From Lentzea aerocolonigenes (GTDB taxonomy: Bacteria > Actinomycetota > Actinomycetes > Mycobacteriales > Pseudonocardiaceae), in the NCBI RefSeq assembly GCF_000955955.1, contig NZ_JYJG01000271.1, forward strand, positions 1 to 35,220: 35,220 nt of DNA, read 5' to 3'. This document shows positions 1 to 8,137 of the stretch, in pieces (the first letter of the stretch is position 1; every line of letters starts with the position of its first letter). The notes under the pieces were generated by a model, which was not told where the DNA came from, searched no databases, and saw only the letters and a program-made list of their open reading frames with translations. The translations under genes were made by a program, and so were the position numbers.

Positions 1-24
1 GCAAGATCAGGATGGAAAAGGCTC

Positions 25-47
25 ACCACCAACTGCGAGTTGGTGGT
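25..47 (-). terminator. Terminator of the accD5-accE5 operon
   Basis: A perfect 10-bp stem (ACCACCAACT / AGTTGGTGGT) with a 3-nt loop lies 17 nt past the accE5 stop. Read on the minus strand it is followed by GAGCCTTTTCC, a short T-run, as in an intrinsic terminator. Confidence 0.7.
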
Positions 48-63
48 ACTTGCAGACGCCAAA

Positions 64-279
64 TCAGCCGGGGAAACCCGAGGCGCGCCAGGCGCCTGGT
101 CCGTGTTGGAGAGGGCGCCGAACGCGACGAGCCGGGTTCGCCCACTCCGAGCGTTGTGCAGGCTTGTCCTCGACGGGCGCGGCCGCAGCCAACCCCGCGA
201 CAACAGCGGTCAGCGCCGCCAGTTCGTAGTCGTCCGGCGCGCCCTTGACGACGCGCAACAAAGGCTGGTCGGCGGTCAC
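64..279 (-). CDS. accE5: Acyl-CoA carboxylase epsilon subunit
   Basis: A 71-aa protein of the small actinobacterial epsilon family, which binds and stimulates the beta (carboxyltransferase) subunit of acyl-CoA carboxylases. The N-terminus ([17 protein letters not shown]) is the conserved core that recognises the beta subunit; the C-terminus ends in the typical W-x-x-x-x-R...GPGAWRASG tail. The GTG start overlaps the accD5 stop by 3 nt (GTGA), so translation is coupled and equimolar synthesis is expected. A terminator hairpin follows. Family recognition is by motif; substrate (propionyl- or acetyl-CoA) is not decided by this subunit. Confidence 0.88.
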   Translation of the reverse strand: MTADQPLLRVVKGAPDDYELAALTAVVAGLAAAAPVEDKPAQRSEWANPARRVRRPLQHGPGAWRASGFPG

Positions 280-1913
280 AGCGGGATGTTCCCGTGCTTC
301 TTGGGCGGCAGCGTCTCCCGCTTGTCCCGCAGCATCGACAACGCCCGCGCCACGTACCCGCGCGTGTACGACGGCGGAATCACCGAGTCGACGTACCCGC
401 GCTCAGCCGCGACGTACGGGTTGCACAGCGTGTCCTCGTACTCCTGCTGCAACTGCGCGCGCAACGCGTCGACGTCCTCACCGGCAGCGGCTGCCGAAGC
501 CAGCGTCTTGCGGTGCACGATGTTCGCCGCGCCCGCCGCGCCCATGACGGCGATCTGCGCGGTCGGCCACGCGAGGTTGATGTCGGCGCCGAGGTGCTTG
601 GAGCCCATGACGTCGTACGCGCCGCCGTACGCCTTGCGCGTGATGACGGTGACCAGAGGCACCGTGGCCTCGGCGTAGGCGTAGATCAGCTTGGCGCCGC
701 GCCGGATGATGCCGTTCCACTCCTGGTCGGTGCCGGGCAGGAAGCCGGGCACGTCCACGAACGTCAGCACCGGGATGTTGAACGCGTCGCAGGTGCGCAC
801 GAACCGCGCGGCCTTCTCGGAGGCGTCGATGTCGAGGCAGCCCGCGAACTGGGTGGGCTGGTTCGCGACGACGCCGACCGAGTGGCCGTCGACGCGGCCG
901 AAGCCGACCAGGATGTTCGGCGCGAAGAGCGGCTGCACTTCCAGGAAGTCGCCGTCGTCCACAACACGAGAAATGACCTCGTGCATGTCGTACGGCTGGT
1001 TCGCCGAGTCCGGGATGAGCGTGTCCAACGAGCGGTCGTCGTCGGTGATCGAGTCGGAGATCGATCCGGAAGCCAGCGTGCCTTCAAAAGCGGGCGAGTC
1101 CGAGAGGTTGTTGGACGGCAGGTACGACAGGAGTTCCTTGACGTACGCGATCGCGTCTTCCTCGTCGCTGCCGAGGTAGTGCGCGTTGCCGGACTTGGTG
1201 TTGTGCGTGCGCCCGCCGCCGAGCTCCTCGAACGTCACGTCCTCGCCGGTGACCGTCTTGATGACGTCCGGGCCGGTGATGAACATGTGCGAGGTCTGGT
1301 CGACCATCACCACGAAGTCGGTCAGCGCCGGGGAGTAGACGTGCCCACCGGCGTTGGAGCCCATGATCAGCGAGATCTGCGGGATCACGCCGGACGCGCG
1401 GACGTTGCGGGTGAAGATCTCGCCGTACAGGCCCAGCGAGACGACGCCCTCCTGGATGCGCGCGCCGCCGCCCTCGTTGATGCCGACGATCGGGCGGCCG
1501 GTCTTGATCGCCAGGTCCATGATCTTGACGATCTTCTCGCCGTAGACCTCGCCGAGCGACCCGCCGAAGACCGTGACGTCCTGGGAGAACACGCACACCG
1601 GGCGGCCGTCGACGGTGCCGTAGCCCGTCACCACGCCGTCGCCGTACGGGCGGTTCTTCTCCTGGCCGAAGTTGGTCGAGCGGTGCCGCGCCAGCTCGTC
1701 CAGCTCGACGAACGAACCGGGGTCGAGCAGGAGGTCGATGCGCTCGCGGGCTGTCTTCTTGCCCTTCGCGTGCTGCTTCTCGACCGCGCGTGCCGAGCCG
1801 GCGTGAACCGCCTCGTCGTTGCGCCGGTAGAGGTCAACGAGCTTGCCCGCGGTGGTGTGGACGTCGGGCGCGTTCGCGGGGACGTTCCCGATCGGCTCGG
1901 TCGCACTGCTCAT
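276..1913 (-). CDS. accD5: Acyl-CoA (propionyl-CoA) carboxylase beta subunit
   Basis: A 545-aa carboxyltransferase of the crotonase fold that transfers the carboxyl group from carboxybiotin to propionyl-CoA, giving methylmalonyl-CoA, in complex with a biotinylated alpha chain not encoded here. Visible landmarks: [17 protein letters not shown] near the N-terminus, [13 protein letters not shown] with the Gly-Gly oxyanion loop in the N-half, and [18 protein letters not shown] with the second oxyanion loop in the C-half. ATG at 1913 is chosen over the longer frame to 1970 because the protein then begins [12 protein letters not shown]..., as in relatives. It sits divergently from birA, the ligase that biotinylates its partner. 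A TAGGCT element lies 8 nt before the ATG, so the leader is very short or absent. Confidence 0.93.
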   Translation of the reverse strand: MSSATEPIGNVPANAPDVHTTAGKLVDLYRRNDEAVHAGSARAVEKQHAKGKKTARERIDLLLDPGSFVELDELARHRSTNFGQEKNRPYGDGVVTGYGTVDGRPVCVFSQDVTVFGGSLGEVYGEKIVKIMDLAIKTGRPIVGINEGGGARIQEGVVSLGLYGEIFTRNVRASGVIPQISLIMGSNAGGHVYSPALTDFVVMVDQTSHMFITGPDVIKTVTGEDVTFEELGGGRTHNTKSGNAHYLGSDEEDAIAYVKELLSYLPSNNLSDSPAFEGTLASGSISDSITDDDRSLDTLIPDSANQPYDMHEVISRVVDDGDFLEVQPLFAPNILVGFGRVDGHSVGVVANQPTQFAGCLDIDASEKAARFVRTCDAFNIPVLTFVDVPGFLPGTDQEWNGIIRRGAKLIYAYAEATVPLVTVITRKAYGGAYDVMGSKHLGADINLAWPTAQIAVMGAAGAANIVHRKTLASAAAAGEDVDALRAQLQQEYEDTLCNPYVAAERGYVDSVIPPSYTRGYVARALSMLRDKRETLPPKKHGNIPL

Positions 1914-1942
1914 GGGCTCGCAGCCTAACGAGAGCATTGCTG

Positions 1943-1959
1943 AACTGCCCCGTGCAGTT
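1943..1959. promoter_or_regulatory. Inverted repeat in the accD5/birA divergent gap
   Basis: AACTGC-cccgt-GCAGTT lies about 30 nt upstream of accD5 in the 117-bp divergent gap. It is a candidate operator; no regulator is identified. Confidence 0.3.
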
Positions 1960-2018
1960 GTCCAGGTCACGGCAACCTGTTGGCAATCTCAAGTCGCACG
2001 TACTCTCTTCCGTTCCAA

Positions 2019-2024
2019 TAGCCT
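2019..2024 (+). promoter_or_regulatory. -10 element, leaderless birA
   Basis: TAGCCT ends 6 nt before the birA ATG and there is no Shine-Dalgarno sequence, so the transcript probably starts at the ATG. Confidence 0.5.
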
Positions 2025-2030
2025 GGCCCG

Positions 2031-2849
2031 ATGGACACCGCACTCGACGCCGAGGCGCTGCGCGCACGGCTGGTAGCACCCAACGGCCCGTATGCCGCGC
2101 TCGACGTCGTGGCGAGCACTGCGTCCACGAACGCGGACCTGGCTCAAGCCGCTGCAGCAGGCGCGAAGGACCGCACGGTTCTCATCGCGGAGGAACAGAC
2201 CGCCGGGCAGGGCCGTCGTGGCCGCACCTGGTCGTCGCCTCAGGGCGGGCTCTACCTCAGCGTGCTGTTCCGGCCGAGCGAGGTGCCGCCGCAGCAGCTG
2301 CCGTGGCTGAACCTGATCGCGGGCCTGGCTCTGGTGAGGGTCGCTCAATCGGTTGGTGTCGAGGCCTCGCTGAAGTGGCCCAACGACCTGCTGCTCGGCC
2401 CGAAGGCGGAGAAGGGCGCCGGGATCCTGTCCGAGATCACCGCCGGTGTCGCGCAGGCCGTCGTCGTCGGCATCGGCCTGAACGTGGCGAAGCTGCCGGA
2501 CGATGTGCAGCCCGCGCCGGGCGGACTCCTGCCGACCTCGCTGGAGGACGCGGGCGCCGACGAGCTCGACCGCGAGGAGCTGGCGTTCCGGCTGCTGGTC
2601 GAACTGGCTCAGCTGGAAGGCGTGTGGCGCAACAACGGTGGCGACGCGGTCGAGTCGGGTCTGCTGGAGGAGTACCAGGAGCACTCGGCGACCCTCGGCG
2701 AGCGCGTGCGCGTAGAACTTTCAGGTGGCGTTCAGCTGCTCGGGGTCGCGCAGCGCATCGAAGCCGACGGGACGCTGGTCGTGCGCGGGACCGACGGGGT
2801 GGATCACGGCGTGTCCGCTGGTGACGTGGTGCATTTGCGCCCCGCGTGA
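2031..2849 (+). CDS. birA: Biotin--[acetyl-CoA-carboxylase] ligase
   Basis: A 272-aa biotin protein ligase that forms biotinyl-AMP and attaches biotin to the carboxylase carrier lysine. Seen directly: STNADL near residue 30, the biotinyl-AMP loop EEQTAGQGRRGRTW near residues 60-73, KWPNDLLL, and a C-terminal SH3-like segment (SATLGERVRVEL onward). There is no N-terminal winged-helix domain, so this is a monofunctional (group I) ligase and not a repressor. It is divergent from accD5, matching its role in maturing that enzyme. Start chosen from the ATG 6 nt after TAGCCT and the family N-terminus. Confidence 0.93.
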   Translation: MDTALDAEALRARLVAPNGPYAALDVVASTASTNADLAQAAAAGAKDRTVLIAEEQTAGQGRRGRTWSSPQGGLYLSVLFRPSEVPPQQLPWLNLIAGLALVRVAQSVGVEASLKWPNDLLLGPKAEKGAGILSEITAGVAQAVVVGIGLNVAKLPDDVQPAPGGLLPTSLEDAGADELDREELAFRLLVELAQLEGVWRNNGGDAVESGLLEEYQEHSATLGERVRVELSGGVQLLGVAQRIEADGTLVVRGTDGVDHGVSAGDVVHLRPA

Positions 2850-2850
2850 T

Positions 2851-2856
2851 TAGGGT
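2851..2856 (+). promoter_or_regulatory. -10 element before the PH-domain gene
   Basis: TAGGGT ends 6 nt before the ATG at 2863, just after the birA stop, giving a possible leaderless internal promoter in addition to readthrough from birA. Confidence 0.4.
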
Positions 2857-2862
2857 TGGCCC

Positions 2863-3387
2863 ATGGCCTACCCCGACGACCTGCTGAGCCCGAGCGAGCA
2901 CGTCGTGATCCACCGGCATCCCCACTGGAAGATGCTGCTCTTCCCGGTGTTCTGGCTGCTGGTGGTGGTTGCGATCGGCACCTACCTGGCCGGGCTCGTC
3001 GTCGACCAGTCGTGGGCCACCATCGCGTGGATCGCGCTGGCCGTGATCGGCGTGGTGCTGGTCATGTGGCTGACGATCGCGCCGCTGGTGCGCTGGCGGA
3101 CCACCCACTTCATCGTCACGTCGGACCGGGTGATGGCGCGCGAGGGCGTCTTCAAGCGCACCGGCCTCGACATCCCGTTGTCCCGCATCAACAGCGTCCG
3201 GTTCGAGCACAGCCTGCTCGACCGGGTGCTGGGCTGCGGCACGCTGATCATCGAGTCGGCGTCGGACGAGCCGCTCGAGTTCGACGACATCCCGTCCGTG
3301 GAGAAGGTGCACTCGTTGCTGTACCGAGAGGTCAACGACAACCCCGACGACGACTTCCACCCGAGGACGCTCGATGGGCGCGCGTGA
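2863..3387 (+). CDS. Membrane PH-domain (bPH2) protein
   Basis: 174 aa with two adjacent hydrophobic segments (about residues 25-47 and 50-72), then a bacterial PH-like bPH2 (YdbS/DUF304) domain: RWRTTHFIVTSDRVMARE, RTGLDIPLSRINSV, CGTLIIESAS. The domain lies on the cytoplasmic side after the hairpin. Molecular function is unknown. By memory it corresponds to the protein next to birA in mycobacteria (Rv3278c position), so it is part of the conserved backbone. It ends inside the next gene (14-bp overlap), suggesting co-translation with the HMG-CoA lyase gene. Confidence 0.85.
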   Translation: MAYPDDLLSPSEHVVIHRHPHWKMLLFPVFWLLVVVAIGTYLAGLVVDQSWATIAWIALAVIGVVLVMWLTIAPLVRWRTTHFIVTSDRVMAREGVFKRTGLDIPLSRINSVRFEHSLLDRVLGCGTLIIESASDEPLEFDDIPSVEKVHSLLYREVNDNPDDDFHPRTLDGRA

Positions 3388-4303
3388 GGCCGGCCTGCCC
3401 GACGTGGTGCCTTCCGGCTCGTTGCCCTCGCGGGTGACGATCTGGGAGGTCGGTGCGCGGGACGGGCTGCAGAACGAGTCCACTGTGGTGCCGGTGTCGG
3501 TGAAGCTCGAGTTCCTCTCGCGGCTTGCGGCAGCCGGACTGTCCGTTTTGGAGGCAACGTCCTTCGTGCACCCCAAGTGGGTGCCGCAGCTGGCCGACGC
3601 CTCCGAGCTCCTGTCCGGTTTGGACGCTCGGCCCGGGGTGATCTACCCCGTGCTGGTGCCGAACGAGCGTGGGCTCGACCGGGCGTTGGAGGCCGGGGTC
3701 GAGCACATCGCGATCTTCGCCTCGGCGACGGAGACGTTCGCGTCCAAGAACTTGAACCGGACGCTGGACTCCCAGTTCGAGATGTTCGAGCCGACGGTGA
3801 AGCGCGCTCTCGCGGCCGGCATGGACGTCCGGGGCTATGTCTCGATGTGCTTCGGCGACCCGTGGGAAGGTGCCGTGCCGCGTTCGCAGGTCGTGGCCGT
3901 CGGCGAGCGGTTGCTGGAGATGGGTTGCTCGCAGCTGTCGTTGGGCGACACGATCGGTGTGGCGACGCCCGGTCAGGTCGAGTCGCTGCTGGAGGGCTTC
4001 CGGGACGTGACCCGGCTGGCCGTCCACTTCCACGACACCTATGGGCAGGCGCTGTCGAACACGTTGGCCGCTTTGCGTTGCGGCGTCACGACTGTGGACT
4101 CGTCGGCCGGTGGGCTCGGTGGGTGTCCGTACGCGGAGTCGGCGACCGGCAACCTCGCGACCGAGGACCTGGTGTGGATGCTCGACGGCCTGGGCATCGA
4201 GACCGGCGTCGACCTCGACAAGCTCGTCGAGACTTCGGTGTGGATGGCCGAGCAGCTCGGCCGGCCGAGTCCGTCGCGGGTGGTGCGGGCGCTCGCGAAG
4301 TAG
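3374..4303 (+). CDS. Hydroxymethylglutaryl-CoA lyase
   Basis: A 309-aa DRE-TIM-barrel lyase that cleaves HMG-CoA to acetoacetate and acetyl-CoA in leucine catabolism. Seen: VTIWEVGARDGLQNE (catalytic Arg and metal-binding Asp) near residue 20, HFHDTYGQALSN (metal His pair), and the family signature GGLGGCPYA with the active-site cysteine. The length is typical. GAGGA at 3363-3367 serves the ATG at 3374, inside the end of the upstream PH gene. A MaoC-type enzyme converges immediately (no gap). A closely related fold would be citramalate or homocitrate synthase, but the GGCPYA signature favours HMG-CoA lyase. Confidence 0.92.
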   Translation: MGAREAGLPDVVPSGSLPSRVTIWEVGARDGLQNESTVVPVSVKLEFLSRLAAAGLSVLEATSFVHPKWVPQLADASELLSGLDARPGVIYPVLVPNERGLDRALEAGVEHIAIFASATETFASKNLNRTLDSQFEMFEPTVKRALAAGMDVRGYVSMCFGDPWEGAVPRSQVVAVGERLLEMGCSQLSLGDTIGVATPGQVESLLEGFRDVTRLAVHFHDTYGQALSNTLAALRCGVTTVDSSAGGLGGCPYAESATGNLATEDLVWMLDGLGIETGVDLDKLVETSVWMAEQLGRPSPSRVVRALAK

Positions 4304-4741
4304 TCACCCGCGCGCTGTGAACATCCCGGTGGCGACGAACTTGTAGACCAGCTCGTCGCCTCGGTGAGCCGTGCCCGCGAACTCCACGAGCCCGAGTGTC
4401 GGCCTGCTCTTCGACAGCCGCGCGCTCAGCACCTCGGCGGCGAACGTCAGCGTGTCGCCCGCGTAGACCGGTGCCAGCCAGGACAGCTCACGCCCACCCG
4501 GCGATCCCTGCGACGTCGAGTCGGACAAAACCACGTCCACCCACCGGCGCATCCACAGCGAGGCCGTGTACCACCCAGAGGCGGACAAACCGCCGAAAAT
4601 CGAGTTTCGTCCCGCTTCCTCGTCCAAGTGGAACGGCTGCGGGTCGAACTTCTTCGCGAAGTCCACCATGTCGTCCCGGTCGACGATTACCTCGCCGAGC
4701 GGGATGATTCGGCCTGCGGGCAGATCCTCGAACGCGATCAC
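4304..4741 (-). CDS. MaoC-family (R)-enoyl-CoA hydratase/dehydratase
   Basis: 145 aa, single hot-dog fold. MaoC proteins hydrate or dehydrate (R)-3-hydroxyacyl-CoA or related acyl-CoAs. Seen: the hydratase-2 region FDPQPFHLDEEAG with the conserved Asp/His pair at about residues 32-38, followed by FGGLSASGWYTA in place of the more usual HG pair; then WLAPVYAGDTL. The substrate cannot be read. The open frame continues far upstream, but the recognisable protein begins at GTG 4741, which stands 6 nt after a TACGAT -10 element without Shine-Dalgarno. It is convergent with hmgL and divergent from the TNT unit. Confidence 0.85.
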   Translation of the reverse strand: MIAFEDLPAGRIIPLGEVIVDRDDMVDFAKKFDPQPFHLDEEAGRNSIFGGLSASGWYTASLWMRRWVDVVLSDSTSQGSPGGRELSWLAPVYAGDTLTFAAEVLSARLSKSRPTLGLVEFAGTAHRGDELVYKFVATGMFTARG

Positions 4742-4747
4742 ACGTTG

Positions 4748-4753
4748 ATCGTA
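4748..4753 (-). promoter_or_regulatory. -10 element, leaderless maoC
   Basis: On the minus strand TACGAT ends 6 nt before the GTG at 4741; no Shine-Dalgarno is present. Confidence 0.5.
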
Positions 4754-4837
4754 CGTAACTGAATCCGCTGGGAACCGATCTAAGGGCGACGGCGTCCAAG
4801 AGCCCGAGCCCAGGGCTATGCGTGTGAGGGGGACTCG

Positions 4838-5323
4838 GTGGACGACCACCGTGCGCAGGTCGAGGAGCTGCTCGCCGACTACCGGCGCAGCCGTGAGCAG
4901 CTGGCGTCGGTCCAGCGCGAGCTCAAGGCCGTGTCCGGGAGGGCGTCCAGTCCTGATGGGACGGTCACCGCGGTCGTGGGGGCCGGGGGGAAGCTCGCCG
5001 CGCTGGAGCTGTCCGAGCTGGCGTACCGGCGGCACCGGCCCGAGCAGTTGGCGGAGCTGATCGTGCGGACTGTCGCCGCGGCCGCCGCGGCCGCCGCCGA
5101 GGACACCTATCAGACGTTGAGCGCGGTGTTGCCCGCCTCGACGGATCCCGCCGCGCTCGTCGCGGGCACGGCCGACCTGCGGCCCGCCGAGTACGAGGCG
5201 GACGACACGGAGACCATCGATCTGGGGCGGCAGCCTGTTCGCCGGCGCGTGGACGACGACGAGGACAACGAACAGCGGGAGAGCTGGCTCGACTCCGAGC
5301 TCATCAACAGGAGGGTTCGATGA
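4838..5323 (+). CDS. YbaB/EbfC-like protein of the TNT unit
   Basis: 161 aa. The first ~90 residues match the YbaB/EbfC pattern: an N-terminal coiled-coil helix (YRRSREQLASVQRELKAV), a short beta part (SPDGTVTAVVGAGGKLAAL), and an Ala-rich helix. The remaining ~60 residues are acidic, with YEADD (a YxxxD pattern) and a DDDEDNE run. Classic YbaB proteins are DNA-binding nucleoid proteins; here the tail and the neighbours suggest a type VII secretion-associated partner or chaperone, which is inference. GAGGGGGA precedes the GTG start. It overlaps the next gene by 4 nt (ATGA). Confidence 0.75.
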   Translation: MDDHRAQVEELLADYRRSREQLASVQRELKAVSGRASSPDGTVTAVVGAGGKLAALELSELAYRRHRPEQLAELIVRTVAAAAAAAAEDTYQTLSAVLPASTDPAALVAGTADLRPAEYEADDTETIDLGRQPVRRRVDDDEDNEQRESWLDSELINRRVR

Positions 5324-5634
5324 CCGGGTACGAGGCCGACCTCGAGCGGCTGGACACCGGCGCGCGGGAGTTGCGCGGGGCCGCCGGCCAGGCCAAGGAG
5401 ATCGCGGGAACGCTGGACAAGGCGCTGGCCGCGTTCGGCACCTGCTGGGGGGACGACGCGGTCGGGCGCAGCTTCGCGGCCACGCACGAGAAGCCTTCCG
5501 GTGACACGGCAGGGGCGTTGTCGGGGCTCTCGACGACGCTGGGGGACGTGGGCGACAAGCTCGCCGCGACGGCTGAGACGTACCGGCACGTCGAGCAGAG
5601 CAACGCGTCCGCGATGAGAAGGCTGGACGGCTGA
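5320..5634 (+). CDS. WXG100-like type VII secretion protein
   Basis: 104 aa, entirely helical and polar, with a central turn TCWGDDAVG (W43-G44, a WXG-like turn) between two helices, and a C-terminal YRHVE (Y88-xxx-E92), the general type VII export signal pattern. It has no signal peptide or membrane segment. A strong site (CAGGAGGG) precedes the ATG. It lies 1 nt before the TNT-toxin gene, so the pair is co-translated. From memory, it resembles the first part of the N-terminal domain of mycobacterial CpnT (GDD...FGRSY region), as if that region had become a separate gene. Confidence 0.75.
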   Translation: MTGYEADLERLDTGARELRGAAGQAKEIAGTLDKALAAFGTCWGDDAVGRSFAATHEKPSGDTAGALSGLSTTLGDVGDKLAATAETYRHVEQSNASAMRRLDG

Positions 5635-5635
5635 C

Positions 5636-8137
5636 ATGGGCATCGAGCTTCCCGTCGAACTCACCGACGTCGCCGCCAAGGCAGGCGTCGCGTGGCCCAA
5701 GGCGGACGAGGACGCCATGCGCTCCAGCGCCACCGCGTGGCGCGAGGCGGGCGACAAGATCAAGACGCTGGGCACCACGTCCGACGCCTCCGCGAACCGG
5801 GCGCTGGACGGCGTCAAGGGCGGGGCCGGCGACGCGGCACGCGGCCGGTGGGCCGCGGTCGTGGCTCCGGACGGTGACCTGCAGCGCGCGGCCAAGGGCT
5901 GCCACGCCGCCGCCGACCGGCTCGACCACGCCGCCCAGCAGGTGGGTGCCGCGAAGGTCCAGATCGTGCAAGAGCTGGTCACGCTGGCCAAGAACAACGA
6001 CGCCGCCCAGGCTTCGGCCTCCTCTGGCAACCCCAACGCGCTGCTCGGCCTCGACACGCTGACCCGAGGCACCGCGGCGAACGTCGCGAACCTCCACAAC
6101 ACCCTCGCCTCGGCCGTCAACCTGGGCAGCGGCGTGGACATGGGCCAGGCCTCGCCGCCGGTCAACACCTCACCGGGCGCCCACGGCCCCGGCGGTGGCG
6201 GTGGCCTGCTCTCGCCGGTGACCGACGTCGTCGGCGGAGTGGCGGCTCCGGTCGCGGGTGCCGTCGCGCCGATCGTCGAGCCGGTTGCCCAGGTCGTCGC
6301 TCCGGTGACCGACACGGTCGCCCCGGTCGTGCACGCCGCGACCGCGCCTGTTGCTCCCGTGGTGCACGCCGCGACCGGTCCTGTCGCGCCGGTGGTGGGC
6401 GCGGTGACCGACGCTGCTGCTCCCGTGGTCGACGCGGTGCCGGGTGGACGCGAAGCCACCGGCCCGGTGTTCGACGCGGTCGACGGCCACGGCAAGGGCG
6501 AGGGCCACGACGGTCCTGGTCGCGTCGACGGTCCCGGTGACGGTCCTGGCCGCGGCGATGGCCCAGGTCGAGGCGGACCTCAGATCCTGCCGGGTCTGGT
6601 CGCCGACGTCGCCCAGCCGGTCGGCCAGGTGACTCAGCCGGTCGTGGCGGCGGTCCAGGACGCGATCCCGAGCGTCCAGGGCTCCCTCGGCCCGGTCGCC
6701 GAAGGCACGACCCAGGCTTCGGCCGCTGTGCTGGACCAGCCACTGGTCCGCGGCGGCGAAATCCCTGGTCAGCAAGCTTCCGCACCCACTGCTGCCGCCC
6801 CGGCGGCTCCCGCTGCTCAGGCTGGACCGACTCTCGGTGGCGGCGCCCCGGTGGGTGGCGCGGTCGGTGCCGTCGGTGGCGCTGTGGGCGGTGCTCTGGG
6901 TGGTGTCCCGTCGGCTCCGGCGGCGAGTGCCCAGGTCGGTGCGGTCGTCGGCCAGCAACCCGCTGGTCAGGCACCCGGACAGGCTGCTCAGCAGGGCCAG
7001 CAGGCGGGCAAGGCGGCGGACGCCAAGGCAGCCGCGGAAGCCAAGGTCGGCGAGGCCAAGCAGGGTGCTCAGGCCGTGGCGGGCAAGTCCGGTGCGCCGG
7101 GCCAGGCGTCGAGTGGTCAGGCGGGTCAGTTCGTCCAGGGCACGCAGGCTTCGGTCAGCAACCAGCCCGGAAGCCAGGCCCCCGGTCAGCCGGGCCAGGC
7201 GCAGAGCGGCAACCAGGCTCCCGGCCAGGGCCAGCCGGGCAACAAGGACGCACTCGCCAAGGACCCGAAGGACGCCCTCAAGGACGGGTTGCTCAAGGAC
7301 CCCGCGCTCGGCGACCTCAGCGCCGACGGCCCAGGCACCCAGAAGGTCGGCGACACGATCGCCGCGCCCGTTGCCCCTGGGGCCGGCGTCGACCTCAACG
7401 GTCATCAGAGCGGTTCCCTCACCGACCGCCTCGACAACCGCGAGCAGAACCAGGCGCTGTCCGGCGTCCCCGGCGTCGCGTTCGACGTCGCCCGCCACAC
7501 CTACACCGCCGCCGCGACCGGCAGCTGGTTCATGGCGATCTTCCTGTCGGCGGGCAAGGCCCCGCGCCTCGCCCCGAAGCCCGCGAGGCAGCTCCCGCCG
7601 CCTCCGCAGCAGGAAGAACGTCAGATCCCCAGGTTCGCCCCGCAGGACCACCCGCAGGCAGACCTGGTCATCGCGTCCGACTCCCAGCCCCAGGACCCCT
7701 CCGAGGGCCTCGGCAAGGACCACCCGATCGTGCAGGAACTCCTGACCGGCTACGACCCGTTGGCGGGCATGCACGAGCGCGACTGGTCGAACCTGTTCGA
7801 GCACGAGGACGGCTCGACGATCTGGCCGGTCGAACGCGAAGGCGGCTACGAGGACAGCCAGCCCGAGATCCTCAAGGCGGGCGCCGAGCTCGACCGGTTC
7901 GGCACCGAGGAAGGCCGCGTCCTGGCCAAGGCCGGCACCCCGTTCGCCCACCGCTCGCTGCCCCCGCAGGCAGCGGACGAGGGCTACCGCAGGTACCGCG
8001 TCGAGCGGGACCTGCCCGTCCACCGCACCATCAGCGCACCCTGGTTCGGCCAGCCCGGCGGTGGCAGCAGGTACCGCACCACCTACCCCGTCGCCGACCT
8101 GGTCGCGCTCGGCTACCTCACGGAGATCACCGCATGA
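5636..8137 (+). CDS. CpnT-like protein with C-terminal TNT NAD+-glycohydrolase toxin domain
   Basis: 833 aa. Order of parts: residues 1-165, helical WXG/CpnT-like domain (AWPKADEDAMRSSATAWREAG...); 190-275, repeats of the type APVVHAATAPV; 284-316, Gly/Asp-rich; 320-610, Ala/Gln/Gly-rich linker; 614-640, a conserved-looking segment with GSWFMAIFLSAG; about 735-833, a TNT domain. TNT landmarks are DRFG (R754), GTPFAHRSLPP, YRRYRV, and FGQPGGG with Q806 at the position of the catalytic glutamine of tuberculosis necrotizing toxin. The known activity of that family is hydrolysis of NAD+. No Sec signal is visible; export by type VII secretion with the preceding WXG100-like protein is inferred. It overlaps the next small gene by 4 nt. 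Confidence 0.85.
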   Translation: MGIELPVELTDVAAKAGVAWPKADEDAMRSSATAWREAGDKIKTLGTTSDASANRALDGVKGGAGDAARGRWAAVVAPDGDLQRAAKGCHAAADRLDHAAQQVGAAKVQIVQELVTLAKNNDAAQASASSGNPNALLGLDTLTRGTAANVANLHNTLASAVNLGSGVDMGQASPPVNTSPGAHGPGGGGGLLSPVTDVVGGVAAPVAGAVAPIVEPVAQVVAPVTDTVAPVVHAATAPVAPVVHAATGPVAPVVGAVTDAAAPVVDAVPGGREATGPVFDAVDGHGKGEGHDGPGRVDGPGDGPGRGDGPGRGGPQILPGLVADVAQPVGQVTQPVVAAVQDAIPSVQGSLGPVAEGTTQASAAVLDQPLVRGGEIPGQQASAPTAAAPAAPAAQAGPTLGGGAPVGGAVGAVGGAVGGALGGVPSAPAASAQVGAVVGQQPAGQAPGQAAQQGQQAGKAADAKAAAEAKVGEAKQGAQAVAGKSGAPGQASSGQAGQFVQGTQASVSNQPGSQAPGQPGQAQSGNQAPGQGQPGNKDALAKDPKDALKDGLLKDPALGDLSADGPGTQKVGDTIAAPVAPGAGVDLNGHQSGSLTDRLDNREQNQALSGVPGVAFDVARHTYTAAATGSWFMAIFLSAGKAPRLAPKPARQLPPPPQQEERQIPRFAPQDHPQADLVIASDSQPQDPSEGLGKDHPIVQELLTGYDPLAGMHERDWSNLFEHEDGSTIWPVEREGGYEDSQPEILKAGAELDRFGTEEGRVLAKAGTPFAHRSLPPQAADEGYRRYRVERDLPVHRTISAPWFGQPGGGSRYRTTYPVADLVALGYLTEITA

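Noticed and set aside
294..1928. Long plus-strand open frame opposite accD5
   Set aside because: Arg/Asp/Val-rich translation with no domain; it is the antisense shadow of the carboxylase gene in high-GC DNA.
6210..6450. Possible DNA tandem repeat or CRISPR-like array
   Set aside because: The periodicity reflects Pro/Val/Ala repeats of the protein (APVVHAAT type); there are no constant repeats with unique spacers.
6170..8023. 617-codon minus-strand open frame opposite the TNT toxin gene
   Set aside because: Low-complexity Arg/Asp/Gly-rich translation without start signals; shadow of the repetitive toxin linker.
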